This document shows positions 9,087 through 18,321 of a DNA stretch of 64,000 bases, one piece after another. Under the pieces are notes generated by a model. That model searched no databases. It worked only from the letters and a program-made list of their open reading frames with translations, and had not been told where the DNA came from. The DNA is from JAHBVH01 sp034432375. GTDB taxonomy: Bacteria > Chloroflexota > Anaerolineae > Caldilineales > Caldilineaceae. The position numbers were made by a program, and so were the translations under genes. The stretch's first letter is position 1; the number at the start of each line of letters is the position of its first letter. The stretch spans positions 86,398-150,397 of the forward strand of contig DAOUCA010000101.1 of assembly GCA_034432375.1 (NCBI GenBank), given 5' to 3'.

Positions 9087-10004
9087 ATGACGAATCAACC
9101 ATTACAAGGCAAAGTCGCCGTTGTCGCCGGCGCGACGCGCGGCGCTGGACGAGCGATTGCCGTAGAATTGGGCGCAGCCGGAGCAACGGTTTACTGCACC
9201 GGACGCACAACGCGCAGCCAACGTTCGGACATCGATCGCAACGAAACGATTGAAGAGACCGCAGAGATGGTAACCCAACGGGGCGGTGTGGGGATTGCTG
9301 TTCAGGTTGATCATACGCAGCCAACACAAGTGGCAGCGTTCTTTGCCCAAGTGGCAGCAGAACAAAAGGGTCAGCTCGATATTCTGGTCAACGATATCTG
9401 GGGGGGCGAACAGTTGATGGATTGGGGCAATGCGTTCTGGGAGATGGATTTAGATAAAGCGATTACGATGATCGAACGTGCGATCTTTACCCATATGATC
9501 ACCAGCCGCTATGGCGTCCCACTGATGGTAACGCGTAACCAGGGGCTGATCATCGAAGTGACCGATGGCGACACGCTCAATTACCGCGGCAACTTGGCCT
9601 ATGACTTTGTCAAAACTGGTGTCATGCGGCTGGCTTTGGCACAGGCGGAGGATCTCACCGCCAATGGCTTGCACGGCATTACGGCGTTGGCGCTTACTCC
9701 AGGCTTTCTGCGCTCGGAGCAGATGCTTGATCACTTTGGTGTCACTGCAGCGACCTGGCGCGATGCGATCAAGCAAGATCCCTACTTTGCCGAGAGCGAG
9801 ACACCCTACTATCTGGCGCGCGCGATTGTGGCACTGGCCTCTGATCCAAAGGTTCACGCAAAGCATGGCAAGACCTTTGCATCGTGGACCTTGTCCGAGG
9901 AGTATGATTTTGTGGACATCGATGGGCGACACCCCCATTGGGGCCGCTTTTTTGCGGAGATGCAGGCCAAACAAGCACAGCAGCAACAGCAGCAACAGCA
10001 GTAG
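9087..10004 (+). CDS. Short-chain dehydrogenase/reductase with polyglutamine tail
   Basis: A 305-residue classical-type SDR. The NAD(P) Gly motif GATRGAGRA is at residues 15-23, the NNAG-equivalent is altered to NDIWGG, and the catalytic YxxxK is YDFVK (Tyr172, Lys176). The usual catalytic Ser position reads EVTDGD, so the active site is not canonical. Overall it resembles DHRS1-like SDRs, which include a C-terminal extension. The last residues are QAQQQQQQQQ, encoded by a CAG/CAA microsatellite and probably a recent expansion. Substrate unknown. Confidence 0.88.
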   Translation: MTNQPLQGKVAVVAGATRGAGRAIAVELGAAGATVYCTGRTTRSQRSDIDRNETIEETAEMVTQRGGVGIAVQVDHTQPTQVAAFFAQVAAEQKGQLDILVNDIWGGEQLMDWGNAFWEMDLDKAITMIERAIFTHMITSRYGVPLMVTRNQGLIIEVTDGDTLNYRGNLAYDFVKTGVMRLALAQAEDLTANGLHGITALALTPGFLRSEQMLDHFGVTAATWRDAIKQDPYFAESETPYYLARAIVALASDPKVHAKHGKTFASWTLSEEYDFVDIDGRHPHWGRFFAEMQAKQAQQQQQQQQ

Positions 10005-10019
10005 TAGGTAAGTTCATGC

Positions 10020-10598
10020 ATGAACGATTTGAACAGAACTCTGGCAATCTGGTGGCGCTTTGGTAAGGAGCATGGCGAGGATGATTTCCGGGGCAATCCG
10101 CCGGCCACCATTGCACACCATTTGGAGACCAAGGCCAAACGCGCATCGCAAACGCCTGTTGCGCAATGGCGCTGGTGGACGGACGGCACAGTCATTGTTG
10201 AAAGGCCTACACCAAGTGTCCATTATGGTGAAGATACACGGATCTACTACCTCATTGAGCAAGGCTTGACGATCGTGGAGGGGATCCACCTGCCGCCGCC
10301 CCGCGACCGTTGGTATTGGTATATTCACCTGGCCGATATTTTTTATGACGAACCGCGCCAATGTTGGATCAGCAAAGACCTCTTCTGCGATATCGTCCTT
10401 GACCCGACCGGAGAGCAATATCACCTAATGGACCTCGCCGATCTCGGCCATGCACTAGAAATTGGTCTGGTTACGGCAGCGGAAACAACCCGGCTTCTTC
10501 AGCGTACGGATGAGTTATTAACCGTCATCTCCCGAGGTGAATTCCCCTTTTCTGAAGTAGCGCGGGCTCAAGCGCTCTGCCGGCAGCTTGGCTGGTAG
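10020..10598 (+). CDS. DUF402 domain-containing protein
   Basis: A 192-residue protein with the DUF402 core: YWYIHLADIFYDEPRQCWISK, then DLFCDIVLDPTGEQYHLMDLADL. The conserved acidic and Lys residues of the family's metal-dependent nucleotide or phosphonate hydrolases (Ntdp/FomD relatives) are present. It starts 15 bases after the SDR stop and could be cotranscribed with it. The physiological substrate cannot be told from sequence. Confidence 0.78.
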   Translation: MNDLNRTLAIWWRFGKEHGEDDFRGNPPATIAHHLETKAKRASQTPVAQWRWWTDGTVIVERPTPSVHYGEDTRIYYLIEQGLTIVEGIHLPPPRDRWYWYIHLADIFYDEPRQCWISKDLFCDIVLDPTGEQYHLMDLADLGHALEIGLVTAAETTRLLQRTDELLTVISRGEFPFSEVARAQALCRQLGW

Positions 10599-10728
10599 CA
10601 ATTGCGCTGTCGTCTACGCTTCTCTGGATGAAAATGGTATAGAGTGTGAGGCCGAGGAGCTATACTCGACGGCGCTCTGTATCGGAACGCTATATGTTTT
10701 GGTCAGCGGCAACACAATAGAAAGAGCT

Positions 10729-13700
10729 TCACCCCAACAGATCTCTCACCTTTTGCAGCAGACCATCAATGGTAAAGGGTTTCTGTAAAAAAGCCTTCAC
10801 TCGTTCAGCACCGTGCTGCTGGAAAATGGCTTTTTCTGTGTAACCGGACATATAGAGCACCTTTAATTCGGCGCGGTCCGTCACCAGGAGTTGGGCTAGT
10901 TTGCGTCCATCCATTTGCGGCATCATAATATCCGTTAATAAGAGATCGATTCTCGCTTGATAGGTTGCCGACAGGCGCAATGCTGCTTCCGGCTCCTCGG
11001 CTTCCAATACTTGATACCCCTCTGCCTGCAGGATGTCACTCACTAACTCGCGCACGCTACTTTCGTCTTCAACAAGAAGTACCGTCTCATTTTTGTGAAC
11101 CAACACTCCCTCCAGTTGATCTTTGGGTTCCGCCATTGTCAGCGGTGCCTCGACCATTGGCAGGTAAATCGTAAAGGTGGAACTTGAGCCTAAGACACTA
11201 TTTACTTCAATCTGTCCGCCAGATTGTTTAACAAAGCCGTAGACCATTGCCAACCCCAGTCCTGTTCCCCGGCCGGGTGCCTTGGTGGTAAAGAAGGGCT
11301 CAAAGATTCGGGACTTCGTCTCTTCATCCATTCCCAGGCCGCTGTCGCTAACTGCTACACAGACATACCGGCCCGCAGCGACCTCTGGAGGGCGTTCGAC
11401 ATCGTCTATGCCAAGTTCGATATTATACGTTTCAATCGTTAATTCTCCGCCCTCTGGCATGGCATCTCGCGCATTGACGGCGAGATTGATGATTACTTGC
11501 TCGAACTGGGATGGATCAATCTTGGTGAAGCCCAATGTCTGATCCGGTACCCAGACAAGTTCAATATTTTCGCCAATGAGTCGGCGCAACATCGTGATCA
11601 ATTCGGTGAGTAGATCGTTGAGTTTGACAAGCTGGGGTTGAAGAATTTGTTTGCGGCTGAAGGCCAAGAGTTGCCGAGTTAAACTGGCCCCACGCCCCCC
11701 GGCTTTGTGGATCTCTGTCAGCAGATGGCGTAGCGGTGGGTTCGAATCAGTCCGTTGCAACAGGATTTCGCTGTAACCGTTAATGACGGTGAGTAGGTTG
11801 TTGAAATCATGGGCAACCCCCCCGGCTAACCGCCCCAATGCGTCCATTTTTTGCGCCTGGCGAAACTGCTCTTCCAAGCGCTTTAAATCGGTGACATCGC
11901 GCGAGATGCCAATTAGACCAACCACATCACCATGGGCATTGCGATAGGCACTTTTGTGTGAGATATAGGTACGTGTGACCCCGGCCGCGCTTGCTGTGCT
12001 TTCAAAGGTCTCTGCTTCTCCAGTGGTTAGAATTAGCTGGTCGCGTCCCTTGATAATCGCGGCGCTATCCGGTGAAAAGAGTTCGCAATCCTTTTGCCCA
12101 ATGACTTCTGTTACGCTCTTGCCAAGGAGCCGAGCACCAGCCTCATTGATGAGCAGATAGCGACCCTCAATATCCTTCATAAAAATAGCATCGGCGGTAC
12201 CTTCGATAATTGTGTTGAGAAGCGTATGATTTTCAACCAACGCATCTTCCGTTCGTTTACGTTCACTAATATCTTCACTAACAATGAGCAAAACGAGAGA
12301 ATCATCTAATTGGTGTACGGCGCGCGCCGTCTCCTCTACCCACAAAAGATTGCCATCTCTATGTATTTTGCGTAAGCTCCATTGAAATATTTCACCAGGA
12401 TGTTCAATACAGTTGTGAACAAACTGCAAGGCCGCTGCTTTGTCCTCCTCGTAAAAAATGTTAAGCATGGAGTAGCCAGTTAACTCCGCCACTGTGTAGC
12501 CAAGCCGTTCGGCCCCAAAGCGATTGACCGATAAGACGATGCCATTGGGGGCAATGGTGAAGTACATGGTGGGATTGTCTTCGTACAAGGTCCGGTAGCG
12601 CTCTTCGCTCTCTTGTAAGGCCCTGCTGGCCTGTTTGCGTGTGGTAATGTCGCGCACTACCGCCAATAGATAGTCGCGGTCCAGACGGATATAATTGGTA
12701 TTGATTTCTACGGGGAAAGTTGAACCATCCTTGCGCAGATGTTCGCTCTCGAAGACGCGAAAACCCGCTTTACGCTCTTCCGCAATCACTTCTACCCAAG
12801 ACGTTGCCGCTGCCCTGGGGTAGAGATCGGGAACCGTAAGCCCTAAGTACTCTTCACGGGTGTAGCCGTGGGCTAGACAAGCGTGTTCGTTCACATCTAA
12901 AAAGCGACCTGTTGCTGGGTCAATCACCTCAATCGCATCATTGGTATGGTCGATGAGGGTACGAAAAAGGATCAGTTTGTCCTGCGCCTCTTTCTGCTCT
13001 GTGATATCGCGAACGAGTGCCACGCCAAAGCGTTGGCCATCTTGCCAGAAGGCTCGGATACGAACATCGACTGGTATAAGTGTACCATCCTTGCGGTAAT
13101 GTTTGGTTTCAAAGGCGACAATCTCGCCACTGTCCAAGTGCGTGGCGAGCTCCTTCAGCTGCTCTTGCGATGTTTCAAAATCGAATTGCGCCGGCGTTTG
13201 ACCAATCAGTTCCGCCCGACTGTATCCTAAATTATCGCAGGCTCGCTGGTTGACATCAACGATCATGCCCCTCTCATCGTGGAGGAAAAAGGCATCGGTC
13301 GCATGGTCGACAAAGGTACGGAAGCGCGCTTCGCTGGCGCGCAGTTCGTCAACAACCCGCTTACGCTCCGTAATATCGCGTCCGATTGTTATCAAGCGAT
13401 AGACCCTACCGGCAGCATCGTAGACTGGCACAAGCGTATTGAGCATATACCGGGCACCCGTCGCTGTGTGCAACTCCTCTTCGTAGATAACAGAGACCTT
13501 GTCTTCAAGACATGCCCGATAGTTCGCCAATGTCACATGGGTTACCACATTGGTGGGAAGCTCGTCTAGGAAGCGGCCAACCCAGGAGGAACGATCGATA
13601 CCCGTAAGCTGCTCCCACGCTGAGTTGAAATCCAACAGATGAAATCGATTCTCTTCGGTTACTTCGGTAAGGACAAGCAGGTCGGAGACATTCTCAAAGA

Positions 13701-14664
13701 TTTCATGGTAGCGCAATTCGTTCTCTTGCAACCGGCGATAGGCGAGTAAGCTAGTCAGCGCATCACCAAGCCGGCGGCCAATCTCTTGGAAAAGCCGCTC
13801 TTCTTGCGCAGTCCATTGTCGTGGATAGGAGCATTGATGCAGCCCAAAGATATATAGGTTCTCGTTTTTAGGATAAACCGCCACAGCCAATGTCGATTGA
13901 ACACCAAATTGGGTAGCGATATCCTCTGCCAAAGGATGTGGCGCCCCTGGCTTAAATGTCACTGGGCCACCCGCCGCGGCAAGAGTTTGGATGAAGTTTA
14001 TATGAATGGGATCGGTTGGCGTTGTCAGCCGCTCCGTCAGCGTCCCCGAATATTCCGGGCGTGTACGTTCCGCCACCGAATGCCACTGGGGGGCAACTGG
14101 GTCACCAGGATAGATCAGCCATGCGCGATCGCAGTTAAAGATCGTCAAGACTGTATCGACCGTATCACTTACCAGCTGTTCAAGGTCATTCGTTCCTTGC
14201 ATTGCACGGTTAATCTGATCCATACTCTCTAGAAACCAAAGATAGGCTTTATGTTCTTCTTCAGCTTGCTTGCGGTCGGTAATATCTGTGAGGATGCCAC
14301 AGAGTTTGGTCACGCACCCTTCTTTTACCTCCACGGTTACTTGGTCGCGCAACCACACAACGCGACTATCAGCGGCAATCATGCGATATTCGAAGCTGTG
14401 ATTACGACGCTCGTCAGTGGCAACCGTGCAGAAAGCAATTGCCCATTCGCGATCATCTGGATGGATATGATCCACCCAAAAATCTAGATCTGCCCATTGG
14501 GATAATGGATAGCCCAGCAGGCGTTCAGCTTGCTCGCTCACATAGGTGAATTGGAGGGTTTCGCTATCAGCTTCCCAAAAGATTCCATCGATACTTGCAA
14601 CTAATAATCGATAGTCAACGGCGACCTCTTGCTGCGGTATCGCTTCCTGCTGATTGATTGGCAT
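10729..14664 (-). CDS. Six-PAS, GAF hybrid sensor histidine kinase with receiver domain
   Basis: A protein of about 1,311 residues. In order: PAS (about 20-135), GAF (150-310), five further PAS modules (about 325-930), HisKA with phospho-acceptor in GRLAGGVAHDFNNLL (His near 952), HATPase_c (GLGLAMVYGFVKQSGGQ) and a C-terminal receiver (LLLTDIMMPQMDG, Asp near 1243). No membrane segments are visible, so it is probably a cytoplasmic redox, light or ligand sensor. The ATG at 14664 (MPINQQEA) is chosen because GGAG lies 8 bases upstream; an in-frame ATG at 14679 has no such site. No cognate output regulator is adjacent. Confidence 0.92.
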   Translation of the reverse strand: MPINQQEAIPQQEVAVDYRLLVASIDGIFWEADSETLQFTYVSEQAERLLGYPLSQWADLDFWVDHIHPDDREWAIAFCTVATDERRNHSFEYRMIAADSRVVWLRDQVTVEVKEGCVTKLCGILTDITDRKQAEEEHKAYLWFLESMDQINRAMQGTNDLEQLVSDTVDTVLTIFNCDRAWLIYPGDPVAPQWHSVAERTRPEYSGTLTERLTTPTDPIHINFIQTLAAAGGPVTFKPGAPHPLAEDIATQFGVQSTLAVAVYPKNENLYIFGLHQCSYPRQWTAQEERLFQEIGRRLGDALTSLLAYRRLQENELRYHEIFENVSDLLVLTEVTEENRFHLLDFNSAWEQLTGIDRSSWVGRFLDELPTNVVTHVTLANYRACLEDKVSVIYEEELHTATGARYMLNTLVPVYDAAGRVYRLITIGRDITERKRVVDELRASEARFRTFVDHATDAFFLHDERGMIVDVNQRACDNLGYSRAELIGQTPAQFDFETSQEQLKELATHLDSGEIVAFETKHYRKDGTLIPVDVRIRAFWQDGQRFGVALVRDITEQKEAQDKLILFRTLIDHTNDAIEVIDPATGRFLDVNEHACLAHGYTREEYLGLTVPDLYPRAAATSWVEVIAEERKAGFRVFESEHLRKDGSTFPVEINTNYIRLDRDYLLAVVRDITTRKQASRALQESEERYRTLYEDNPTMYFTIAPNGIVLSVNRFGAERLGYTVAELTGYSMLNIFYEEDKAAALQFVHNCIEHPGEIFQWSLRKIHRDGNLLWVEETARAVHQLDDSLVLLIVSEDISERKRTEDALVENHTLLNTIIEGTADAIFMKDIEGRYLLINEAGARLLGKSVTEVIGQKDCELFSPDSAAIIKGRDQLILTTGEAETFESTASAAGVTRTYISHKSAYRNAHGDVVGLIGISRDVTDLKRLEEQFRQAQKMDALGRLAGGVAHDFNNLLTVINGYSEILLQRTDSNPPLRHLLTEIHKAGGRGASLTRQLLAFSRKQILQPQLVKLNDLLTELITMLRRLIGENIELVWVPDQTLGFTKIDPSQFEQVIINLAVNARDAMPEGGELTIETYNIELGIDDVERPPEVAAGRYVCVAVSDSGLGMDEETKSRIFEPFFTTKAPGRGTGLGLAMVYGFVKQSGGQIEVNSVLGSSSTFTIYLPMVEAPLTMAEPKDQLEGVLVHKNETVLLVEDESSVRELVSDILQAEGYQVLEAEEPEAALRLSATYQARIDLLLTDIMMPQMDGRKLAQLLVTDRAELKVLYMSGYTEKAIFQQHGAERVKAFLQKPFTIDGLLQKVRDLLG

Positions 14665-14980
14665 ACTTTTTCTCCGCATACCTACTGTGGGACTCGGCTT
14701 TGTACTAAACTCAAAGAAGAAAATAGAACCGACTTATCTACATGGCTAGAGGATTTCGTCGTCAACGCTACGCAAGAGGCTCTCAGTCATCTTCGCACCG
14801 AGTGTAGTTCGCTATTAAGACAAGTTACGAATTGGAAGGATTATAACAGAATAAGACCACAAAACAAGAGATAAAAGTTCTAAATTAAGCGGATGGAAAG
14901 GTGATAGCTATCTATCTATCGACCAGTGCGACGTACACGAACTGCCTCAACCTGGATCGCACTCTACAATAATTGGGGGA

Positions 14981-15009
14981 TTGACAGCGTTGATCTTTTA
15001 TGCTATGGT
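14981..15009 (+). promoter_or_regulatory. Candidate upstream promoter of the ABC-F gene
   Basis: A perfect TTGACA (14981-14986) is followed after 17 bp by TATGGT (15004-15009). It would start a transcript about 335 bases before the ABC-F start codon. Confidence 0.45.
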
Positions 15010-15081
15010 ATTTGCTCTTCGGCTATTTTATGCGCTCATGGCGAATAAAATGACGCTTAAACTAAAGTTTTTAGATTTTGC

Positions 15082-15109
15082 TTGACGCTTACTTAGCGCA
15101 ACTTATACT
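15082..15109 (+). promoter_or_regulatory. Candidate proximal promoter of the ABC-F leader
   Basis: TTGACG (15082-15087) and TATACT (15104-15109) are separated by 16 bp. The expected start, near 15116, gives a leader of about 235 bases that holds a short ORF and two terminators before the ABC-F gene. Confidence 0.5.
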
Positions 15110-15140
15110 ACTTAAATTATTGTATTAGGAAATCTTACCG

Positions 15141-15206
15141 ATGACAGAGATGAACAGAGGTTTACCCACCCACCAATACGGAGTGTGCCTGTTGTTCAAC
15201 CAGTAA
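15141..15206 (+). CDS. Putative 21-residue leader peptide of the ABC-F gene
   Basis: A short ORF begins ATG ACA GAG ATG AAC and stops with TAA after 21 codons. An AGGA at 15127-15130 lies 10 bases upstream, and an internal in-frame ATG at 15150 is an alternative start. It ends 20 bases before the first of two terminator hairpins. Leader peptides in this position control many antibiotic-resistance ABC-F genes: a drug-stalled ribosome on the leader changes RNA folding downstream. Coding status is inferred from position and architecture only. Confidence 0.45.
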   Translation: MTEMNRGLPTHQYGVCLLFNQ

Positions 15207-15225
15207 TCTTACTGTTTTCGCATGT

Positions 15226-15263
15226 AAAGGCCACGGCGCACTTCGCCCGTGGCCTTTTTATTT
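15226..15263 (+). terminator. Leader terminator 1 upstream of ABC-F
   Basis: An 11-bp stem (AAAGGCCACGG pairing with CCGTGGCCTTT) with a 10-base loop is followed by a U-rich tract. Its 3' arm can pair instead with the 5' arm of terminator 2, giving a possible antiterminator. Confidence 0.75.
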
Positions 15264-15298
15264 CCGGCACGAACGAACAGAGAATGCTGTCGTTGCCA

Positions 15299-15335
15299 AC
15301 GGTCACGGAGGAGGGTTCCGTGGCCGTTTTTTATT
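15299..15335 (+). terminator. Leader terminator 2, just upstream of the ABC-F ribosome-binding site
   Basis: An 11-bp stem (ACGGTCACGGA with TCCGTGGCCGT, one G-U pair) with a 7-base loop is followed by TTTTTTATT. It ends 8 bases before the AGGAG at 15343-15347, so termination here would block the ABC-F gene completely. Confidence 0.75.
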
Positions 15336-15351
15336 GGCAGACAGGAGACGT

Positions 15352-17028
15352 ATGCTTTTAACGATTGATAACATTTCGAAATTCTATGGCGATCATCAGG
15401 TCCTCAATAAGGTTAGCTTGGGGCTGCCGCCGGGACAGAAGCTAGGATTGGTGGGTGCGAACGGTGTGGGTAAAAGTACGCTGCTCAAAATCATCATCGG
15501 CGAACTGGAGGCAGATAGCGGTACCGTACAAATTGCACATGATGCAGAGATTGGTTATCTGGCACAGGCGCTGGTCAACGCGGAAACGCTAACGATTAGC
15601 GAGTTGGTCGACTCTATGTTGGGCAACCTACACGCCATCGAAGCAAGATTGCATGAATTAGAAGGCCAGATGGCGGTATCTGGGGACGATTTGGAAGCGA
15701 TTTTAGCTCGGTATAGTGCATTAACCGAACAATTTGAGCGGCGCGGCGGCTATGATCTCGACTATCGACTCGATCAGGTTTTTGCTGGGTTGGGCATTGC
15801 ACGGCTTGACCGCGACCGGCTCGTTGTCACCCTTTCCGGCGGTGAAAAGTCGCGTGTGGGGCTGGCTGCTTTGCTTTTGCAAGCACCGGATCTGCTTTTG
15901 CTCGACGAGCCCACCAATCATCTTGACTTCGCTGCGTTGGCCTGGTTGGAAGAGTATCTGAAAAATTATAGAGGCAGTGTACTGGTGGTGTCGCACGACC
16001 GCAATTTTCTCAATGCAACGGTGACGACAATTGTTGAGATCCAGGAGCACAACCGCGAGGCAAAGGTCTACGGCGGTACCTATGACTTCTATGCCGAAGT
16101 CAAGGTGCAGGAGCGTGCAAAGTGGATCGAAGCTTTCTGGACACAGCAGGAGGAGATTCGCGAGTTACGCAAGCTGATGAAGAGCAAGGCGCGCACCAAT
16201 ACGTTTGCCCGTGCCCCGCGCGACAATGATAAATTCGCCTACACTTTCAAAGCCGAGAAGATGCAGGTCTCGGTCTCGCGCGATATTCGCTCTGCCGAAG
16301 AGAAGTTGCGGCGCATTGAAGAAGATCCAATTCCCAAGCCACCTTCTGAGTTGATTATCAATCCGGATTTCGACCCACAGGCGCTGACGGCGAAGACGCC
16401 GATCATGGTAACGAATGTCAGCAAGGGGTATGGCGGGCAACAGGTGCTCGATCGGGTGACCTGCGCAGTGGAACCAACGAGCCGTATCGTGATCATCGGG
16501 CCAAATGGCGCAGGCAAAAGCACACTACTCAAGATCATGGCCGGCGAATTAGCACCTGATAGCGGTACCGTAGACATTGCCGCTAGCGTGGTCATGGGTC
16601 ATCTTGACCAGGAGCAGGAGACGCTAGTCACAGCGGGGACGCTCTTTGATGTCTATCGCGATGGGCGAGTGGGAGATCCGGAAGAGTTTAAGGCAGAGTT
16701 ATTGAGCTATGGACTCTTCACCTGGCCGGATTTGGGTAAAAGTGCCGACATCCTCAGCGTGGGCCAAAAGCGCAAACTGCAGATCGCTGGCCTGATCGCG
16801 CAACAGGCGAATCTATTGCTGCTGGACGAGCCGACCAATCATATCAGTCTCGATGTGGTGGAAGAGTTTGAAAGAGCGTTGCTTGATTTTCCAGGGCCGG
16901 TCGTGGCGATTTCGCATGACCGCCGCTTTATCGAGCGCTTTGCCAATGAGATTTGGGAGATGCGCGATGGACAACTGACCCGCTTCATGGGCGATTGGGA
17001 GCGTTATCAAGAACTAATCCTGGCCTAA
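15352..17028 (+). CDS. ABC-F family ATPase, antibiotic-resistance (ribosome protection) type
   Basis: A 558-residue protein with two ABC domains and no membrane segments. Walker A motifs are GANGVGKST (35-43) and GPNGAGKST (about 383), signatures are LSGGEKS (about 161) and LSVGQKRK (about 467), and Walker B motifs are followed by DEPTNHL/DEPTNHI. The linker between the domains contains RTNTFARAPRDNDKFAY. A degenerate second signature (SVGQ) is typical of the resistance ABC-F branch, which binds the ribosomal E site and displaces macrolide, lincosamide or related drugs. The start is the ATG at 15352 behind AGGAG; an upstream in-frame TTG lies inside a terminator. The leader architecture supports drug-inducible expression. 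Drug spectrum unknown. Confidence 0.9.
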   Translation: MLLTIDNISKFYGDHQVLNKVSLGLPPGQKLGLVGANGVGKSTLLKIIIGELEADSGTVQIAHDAEIGYLAQALVNAETLTISELVDSMLGNLHAIEARLHELEGQMAVSGDDLEAILARYSALTEQFERRGGYDLDYRLDQVFAGLGIARLDRDRLVVTLSGGEKSRVGLAALLLQAPDLLLLDEPTNHLDFAALAWLEEYLKNYRGSVLVVSHDRNFLNATVTTIVEIQEHNREAKVYGGTYDFYAEVKVQERAKWIEAFWTQQEEIRELRKLMKSKARTNTFARAPRDNDKFAYTFKAEKMQVSVSRDIRSAEEKLRRIEEDPIPKPPSELIINPDFDPQALTAKTPIMVTNVSKGYGGQQVLDRVTCAVEPTSRIVIIGPNGAGKSTLLKIMAGELAPDSGTVDIAASVVMGHLDQEQETLVTAGTLFDVYRDGRVGDPEEFKAELLSYGLFTWPDLGKSADILSVGQKRKLQIAGLIAQQANLLLLDEPTNHISLDVVEEFERALLDFPGPVVAISHDRRFIERFANEIWEMRDGQLTRFMGDWERYQELILA

Positions 17029-17065
17029 CGCTTTTCGCTCATCGGCCGCATGGATAAAACCGCAA

Positions 17066-17147
17066 TAAGCAAAAGCGAGAAAATCTTTGAAAATCAATTT
17101 GCAGTAGCGGAGGCTTCGTTTTCTAGCTACTTTACCGCTTTTGCTTA
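17066..17147 (+). terminator. Inverted repeat downstream of ABC-F
   Basis: Twelve-base perfect arms (TAAGCAAAAGCG at 17066-17077 and CGCTTTTGCTTA at 17136-17147) enclose 58 bases. It may end the ABC-F transcript, but the large loop makes this uncertain. Confidence 0.35.
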
Positions 17148-17196
17148 ATCTGTTCTGGACAAAGTATCCAATTTTACACGATTCATAGATGAACTA

Positions 17197-17220
17197 ACCT
17201 TGTCCGGCAAGGGACAAGGT
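17197..17220 (+). promoter_or_regulatory. Small hairpin in the GNAT 5' leader
   Basis: A perfect 9-bp stem (ACCTTGTCC/GGACAAGGT) with a GGCAAG loop ends 26 bases before the GNAT start codon. It could affect ribosome access or mark the end of an upstream transcript. No uridine run follows. Confidence 0.4.
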
Positions 17221-17246
17221 GCCCTTTCAAAAGGAAGGTACCTCGC

Positions 17247-18293
17247 ATGAGTGAACTTGTTTCGCCTGAGTTGTATGCGACTGAATTGCCCCCTGGCTTT
17301 GTCATGCGCGCCCCCACCTTGGCGGATGTGCCAAGTGCTGTCGCCATGTTTAATGCCGTCTCGTTGGATCTGCTGGGCACGCTCCAATTCACTGAAGAGG
17401 AGTTCGCCGCTGACTGGCAAGAGCCAGATTTTACATTGGCAACCGATGCGCGCGTCATTGTGACCAACGAAGAAGTGATTGTCGGCGCAATCGATGCGGT
17501 CTGCCCATCGCCTTTTGTGCGCAACTTCCTCTGGGGTCGGGTCCATCCCGACTATCGCGGGCGTGGTTTTGGCACGCGCTTGCTTCAGTGGGCCGAACTG
17601 CGCGTGCGCGAGCGCTTTCCCGAGGCCCCCGCGGATGCACGAATTATCGCCGGCTGTCAGATCATCGCCGGTCATCAGGCCGCGGTCGATCTGCTGACGG
17701 CGCTGGGCTATGGCTATGCACGCACTGTCTATTCGATGAAGATCGAACTGACTGATCAACCACCCGCGCCGCAATGGCCGGCCGGCATAGCGGTCCGCAC
17801 GATGGTATCAGGTCAGGATGAGGCCATACTTTACCGTACCAAAGAGGAGACATTCCGTGATCATTGGGGCCATGTCGAGAGTCCATTTGACGAAGGCTTT
17901 GCTAACTGGATGCATCACCTCCAGCACAACCCCACCCACGATCCAACGCTCTTTTTCCTGGCCACGGTCTTCACTGATACGGGCGAGGAGATTGCCGGCT
18001 ATGCGATCTGCGAACCCTCAACGACCGACTATCCAGATATGGGGTGGGTGGCGAATTTGGGGGTGCGGCGGCCGTGGCGTCGCCAAGGGCTGGCATTGGC
18101 TCTGTTGCACCATCTCTTTGGTGAATTTTATCGCCGCGGCACCAGGAAGGTGGGGTTGGGGGTCGATGCGAGTAGTCTGACCGGAGCTACTCGCTTGTAT
18201 GAGCGAGCCGGCATGGCACCCTTTCGCCAATATAACTTTTATGAGAAGGAGTTGCGCCCTGGGCGGGATCTGACAACGCAGAGTGCTGGTTGA
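17247..18293 (+). CDS. Tandem GNAT-domain N-acetyltransferase
   Basis: A 348-residue protein with two GNAT folds. The first (about 15-165) has the acetyl-CoA loop in HPDYRGRGFGTRLL, and the second (about 180-335) has it in RRPWRRQGLALALL. This tandem layout is shared with mycothiol-synthase-like and some drug-acetylating enzymes. A GGAAGG sits upstream of the ATG. It lies directly downstream of the resistance-type ABC-F gene, so a role in drug or toxic amine acetylation is plausible but unproven. Confidence 0.87.
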   Translation: MSELVSPELYATELPPGFVMRAPTLADVPSAVAMFNAVSLDLLGTLQFTEEEFAADWQEPDFTLATDARVIVTNEEVIVGAIDAVCPSPFVRNFLWGRVHPDYRGRGFGTRLLQWAELRVRERFPEAPADARIIAGCQIIAGHQAAVDLLTALGYGYARTVYSMKIELTDQPPAPQWPAGIAVRTMVSGQDEAILYRTKEETFRDHWGHVESPFDEGFANWMHHLQHNPTHDPTLFFLATVFTDTGEEIAGYAICEPSTTDYPDMGWVANLGVRRPWRRQGLALALLHHLFGEFYRRGTRKVGLGVDASSLTGATRLYERAGMAPFRQYNFYEKELRPGRDLTTQSAG

Positions 18294-18321
18294 ATAGGGA
18301 CATCGTATCGCTGGTCTTAAC

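Noticed and set aside
10588..10788. Short + strand frame after the DUF402 gene
   Set aside because: It overlaps the end of the hybrid kinase on the other strand and has no similarity or ribosome-binding site.
15334..15351. Upstream TTG start for the ABC-F protein
   Set aside because: It lies within terminator 2 and lacks a ribosome-binding site; the ATG at 15352 follows AGGAG.
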